The notes below the pieces were generated by a model. That model was not told the origin of the DNA and searched no databases. It was given only the letters and a program-made list of their open reading frames with translations. Positions 6,944 through 8,603 of a DNA stretch of 8,603 nt are shown here, in pieces. How positions within the stretch are numbered: the first letter of the stretch is position 1; each line of letters starts with the position of its first letter. The translations under genes were made by a program, and so were the position numbers. The DNA is from Acidobacteriota bacterium (GTDB lineage Bacteria > Acidobacteriota > Vicinamibacteria > Vicinamibacterales > CAVVIG01): positions 1 through 8,603 of the forward strand of contig QHWL01000328.1 of the NCBI GenBank assembly GCA_003222555.1, given 5' to 3'.

Positions 6944-7017
6944 ATCACGAAGAGCACGAAAAATTCACGAAGTGTTTTAAACAGTACAGATCTTCGTGTG
7001 CTTCGTGACTTCGTGAT
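6944..7017. repeat. CACGAAG/CTTCGTG palindromic repeat, copy B
   Basis: Three CACGAA(G) words on the left (6946, 6955, 6966) face three CTTCGTG words on the right (6992, 7001, 7009). The ends form a perfect nine-base inverted repeat, ATCACGAAG at 6944-6952 and CTTCGTGAT at 7009-7017. The centre contains a small palindrome, TGTTTTAAACA (6973-6983). The element fills most of the gap between the dimethylargininase stop and the helicase start. As RNA it would fold into a long imperfect hairpin and could act as a bidirectional terminator or transcript stabiliser. It is the same family as copy A at the end of cbs. Confidence 0.85.
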
Positions 7018-7031
7018 TCACGGGAACCTGC

Positions 7032-7037
7032 GATAAT
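7032..7037 (+). promoter_or_regulatory. Possible -10 box of a leaderless helicase transcript
   Basis: GATAAT stands out in GC-rich surroundings and ends five bases before the GTG start at 7043, which itself lacks a Shine-Dalgarno site. A transcript starting about seven bases after this box would begin at or next to the start codon. The -35 region falls in the palindrome (about 7010-7015, TTCGTG) and is a poor match to consensus, so this is a weak call. Confidence 0.3.
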
Positions 7038-7042
7038 AGCCC

Positions 7043-8401
7043 GTGCCGTTCAGCCATCTCAAGCTCCATCCAAGTCTGCTCCGAGGCCTCAAAGATCTCG
7101 GGTTCGCGCGACCGACGCCCATTCAGGCTGACGCGATCCCGCCCGCGCTCGAGGGCCGCGATCTCCTCGCCTGCGCGATGACGGGCAGCGGCAAGACCGC
7201 CGCGTTTCTTCTTCCGATCCTTCACAAGCTGTTGGAACGCCCGCGCGGCGTGACGCGTGCGCTCGTGCTCACGCCGACACGTGAGCTCGCGGCGCAGATT
7301 CTCGAAGATCTCAACGACCTCGCGGTGCACACGCCGTTGAGCGCCGCGTCGGTCTTCGGCGGCGTCGGCATGGGACCGCAGGAGCATGCATTCCGGAACC
7401 GGGTCGACGTCATCATCGGCACCCCGGGCCGTCTCCTCGATCACTTTCGCATGCCGTATGCGAAGCTGGCCGGCCTCGAGTTTCTCGTGCTCGACGAGGC
7501 CGACCGGATGCTCGACATGGGCTTCCTGCCCGACATCCGCCGGATTCTGCGGCATCTGCCGGCCAGGCGCCAGACCTTGTTCTTCAGCGCCACGATGCCG
7601 GCGCCCATCGCGGAACTGTCGCGCGAGATGCTCAAACAGCCGGCGACGATCAATCTCGAGCGGCGTTCGGCGCCCGCCGTGGGGATTACGCACGCGGTCT
7701 ATCCCGTGCCGCAGCATCTCAAGCCGGCGCTTCTCGTCACGCTGCTGCAGAAGCGCGACATGCACGACGCGCTCGTCTTCACGCGGACCAAACATCGCGC
7801 CAATCGGCTCGCGAAACATCTCGTCGAGCATGGGCTCAAAGCCGAGCGCATTCACGGCAACCGATCGCAGCCGCAACGGACCGAAGCGCTGGCCGGGTTC
7901 AAGAGCGGCAAGTACCAGGTTCTTGTCGCCACCGACATCGCCGCGCGCGGCATCGACGTCACGGCGCTCGGTCACGTCGTGAATTTCGACGTCCCGGCCG
8001 TTCCCGACGACTACATTCACCGCGTCGGACGCACCCGCGTCGGACGCACGGCGCGCGCCGAAGCCACCGGCGCCGCTCTTACGTTCGTGTCACCGGAAGA
8101 AGACGGCGATCTGCGCGCAATCGAGCGCGCGATCGGCAACCGGCTTCCGCGCGTCACCGTGCCTGAGTTCGACTACGCGGCGCGCCAGGAGGCGCGGCTC
8201 GAAGTCCCGTTGGCGCAGCGCATCGCGGAGATCCGCGCCAGGAAAGCCCAAGAGCGCAGCCGCGCGAAAGAGAAGGCCAGTCGTCGCGCCGCGGCGGAGC
8301 GGCAGACCTCGCCGCCAGCAGCCCATGCGCACGGGCCCGCCGCCGGCCGCCGCGCCCGACCCCATGGCCCCGGCCGCCTATGGACCGGCCGGCAACGGTA
8401 G
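7043..8401 (+). CDS. rhlE: DEAD-box ATP-dependent RNA helicase, RhlE type
   Basis: The enzyme unwinds short RNA duplexes with ATP, usually in ribosome assembly or RNA decay. The 452 residues show the Q motif (GFARPTPIQ, 20-28), motif I AMTGSGKT (45-52), PTREL (78-82), GG (106-107), TPGR (127-130), DEAD (151-154), SAT (182-184), VFTRTKHRANRLA in domain 2, and ATDIAARGIDV (296-306). Motif VI is abnormal: it reads HRVGRTRVGRTARAE (326-340) because five residues, RVGRT, are duplicated. A basic, low-complexity tail follows from about 390 (A/R/K/P-rich), as is common in RhlE and probably RNA-binding. The start is GTG at 7043, giving the family-like PFSHLKLHP after the initiator; there is no Shine-Dalgarno site. 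Palindrome copy B lies just upstream. Whether the helicase keeps full activity with the altered motif VI is unknown. Confidence 0.95.
   Translation: MPFSHLKLHPSLLRGLKDLGFARPTPIQADAIPPALEGRDLLACAMTGSGKTAAFLLPILHKLLERPRGVTRALVLTPTRELAAQILEDLNDLAVHTPLSAASVFGGVGMGPQEHAFRNRVDVIIGTPGRLLDHFRMPYAKLAGLEFLVLDEADRMLDMGFLPDIRRILRHLPARRQTLFFSATMPAPIAELSREMLKQPATINLERRSAPAVGITHAVYPVPQHLKPALLVTLLQKRDMHDALVFTRTKHRANRLAKHLVEHGLKAERIHGNRSQPQRTEALAGFKSGKYQVLVATDIAARGIDVTALGHVVNFDVPAVPDDYIHRVGRTRVGRTARAEATGAALTFVSPEEDGDLRAIERAIGNRLPRVTVPEFDYAARQEARLEVPLAQRIAEIRARKAQERSRAKEKASRRAAAERQTSPPAAHAHGPAAGRRARPHGPGRLWTGRQR
8021..8050 (+). repeat. 15-bp in-frame tandem duplication within helicase motif VI
   Basis: CGCGTCGGACGCACC at 8021-8035 is followed directly by CGCGTCGGACGCACG at 8036-8050. 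They differ only in the last base, which is synonymous (ACC/ACG, both threonine). Each copy encodes RVGRT. Without one copy the protein reads HRVGRTARAEATG, the ordinary form of motif VI. Confidence 0.95.
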
Positions 8402-8467
8402 AGAGCGCCTGCGGCTATGCCGAGCCGAGGACAGGCGAATCCGAAGGCGAGGCATCAGCGTCAGTTC

Positions 8468-8530
8468 GCGCCGGGGGTGGGGTCCCCAACGCGGCAGCCG
8501 CGTTGGGGTGCCGGCGTGGGGCCCCGGCGC
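8468..8530. repeat. Two-tier GC-rich palindrome between the helicase and the next gene
   Basis: The inner part is a perfect 11-bp stem, CCCCAACGCGG (8484-8494) and CCGCGTTGGGG (8498-8508), with a three-base CAG loop. An outer nine-base inverted pair, GCGCCGGGG (8468-8476) and CCCCGGCGC (8522-8530), encloses it. The palindromes GGGGTCCCC (8479-8487) and GGGGCCCC (8518-8525) allow alternative pairings. There is no T-run after it, so it is not a classical intrinsic terminator. It could still stop or stabilise the helicase transcript. The rest of the gap at 8402-8467 shows nothing I can name. Confidence 0.8.
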
Positions 8531-8535
8531 CAATG

Positions 8536-8543
8536 AAAGAGGA
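8536..8543 (+). promoter_or_regulatory. Ribosome binding site of the right-edge gene
   Basis: AAAGAGGA lies six bases before the ATG at 8550. This good Shine-Dalgarno match supports a real gene start so close to the window edge. Confidence 0.65.
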
Positions 8544-8549
8544 TCGACG

Positions 8550-8603
8550 ATGGACGTTCTGCTGCGCCACACCGTCGTCACTGTCGCCTACCGCGGAGGC
8601 AAG
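8550..8603 (+). CDS. Start of an unidentified protein, truncated by the window edge
   Basis: Eighteen codons are visible, MDVLLRHTVVTVAYRGGK, open to the edge and preceded by a well-spaced ribosome binding site. The segment is too short to assign. It recalls the N-terminal helix of some DinB-fold proteins (a run like LRH...LAYRxxK), which would make it a second DinB-type gene in the region, but this is only an impression. No signal peptide is evident. Confidence 0.55.
   Translation, partial: MDVLLRHTVVTVAYRGGK

Noticed and set aside
6944..7017. CRISPR-like array of short repeats
   Set aside because: The words are only seven bases long, arranged as inverted halves with irregular short spacing and no spacers. 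It is a palindrome, not an array.
6977..8020. 347-codon minus-strand open frame over the helicase
   Set aside because: It is antisense to a complete set of DEAD-box motifs and has no recognisable domain.
8270..8401. Frameshift near the end of the helicase producing the odd R/P/A-rich tail
   Set aside because: Basic low-complexity tails are normal for RhlE proteins, third-position GC stays high in the called frame, and no alternative frame gives a clearly better ending.

Overview
The window is GC-rich bacterial chromosome, densely packed with genes and with no gap over 300 bases. There are no tRNA, rRNA, CRISPR, phage or transposase genes. Short CACGAAG/CTTCGTG palindromes sit between genes alongside secreted six-bladed propeller proteins, a large secreted M16 peptidase and DinB-fold proteins. 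This mix suggests an environmental Acidobacteriota-like organism, perhaps of the Vicinamibacteria type. That placement is an inference from style, not from a marker gene.

Minus-strand block (1-3892). A signal-peptide-bearing M16 zinc peptidase of the PqqL type is followed 68 bases downstream on the same strand by a secreted NHL-repeat protein. The NHL protein resembles peptidyl-alpha-hydroxyglycine alpha-amidating lyase and runs off the left edge. Both products are predicted to act outside the cytoplasm.

Plus-strand block (3977-8603). A short divergent gap of 84 bases separates this block from the first. It opens with a DinB-fold protein that keeps a three-histidine metal site. Four bases later comes a cystathionine beta-synthase, so the two are probably co-transcribed. 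A palindromic repeat has replaced the normal 3' end of the synthase gene and supplies its last ~31 codons. Next are a DUF1330 protein and a dimethylargininase, which overlap by 8 bases. A second, better-preserved copy of the palindrome follows, then a RhlE-type DEAD-box RNA helicase. After a two-tier hairpin, the first 18 codons of another gene run off the right edge.

The genes look like ordinary metabolism and RNA housekeeping rather than one dedicated new system. The most unusual details are the repeat-built C-terminus of the cystathionine beta-synthase, a 15-bp in-frame tandem duplication inside helicase motif VI, the paired palindromes bracketing the DUF1330-dimethylargininase pair, and the conserved metal-site histidines in the PAL-like propeller.
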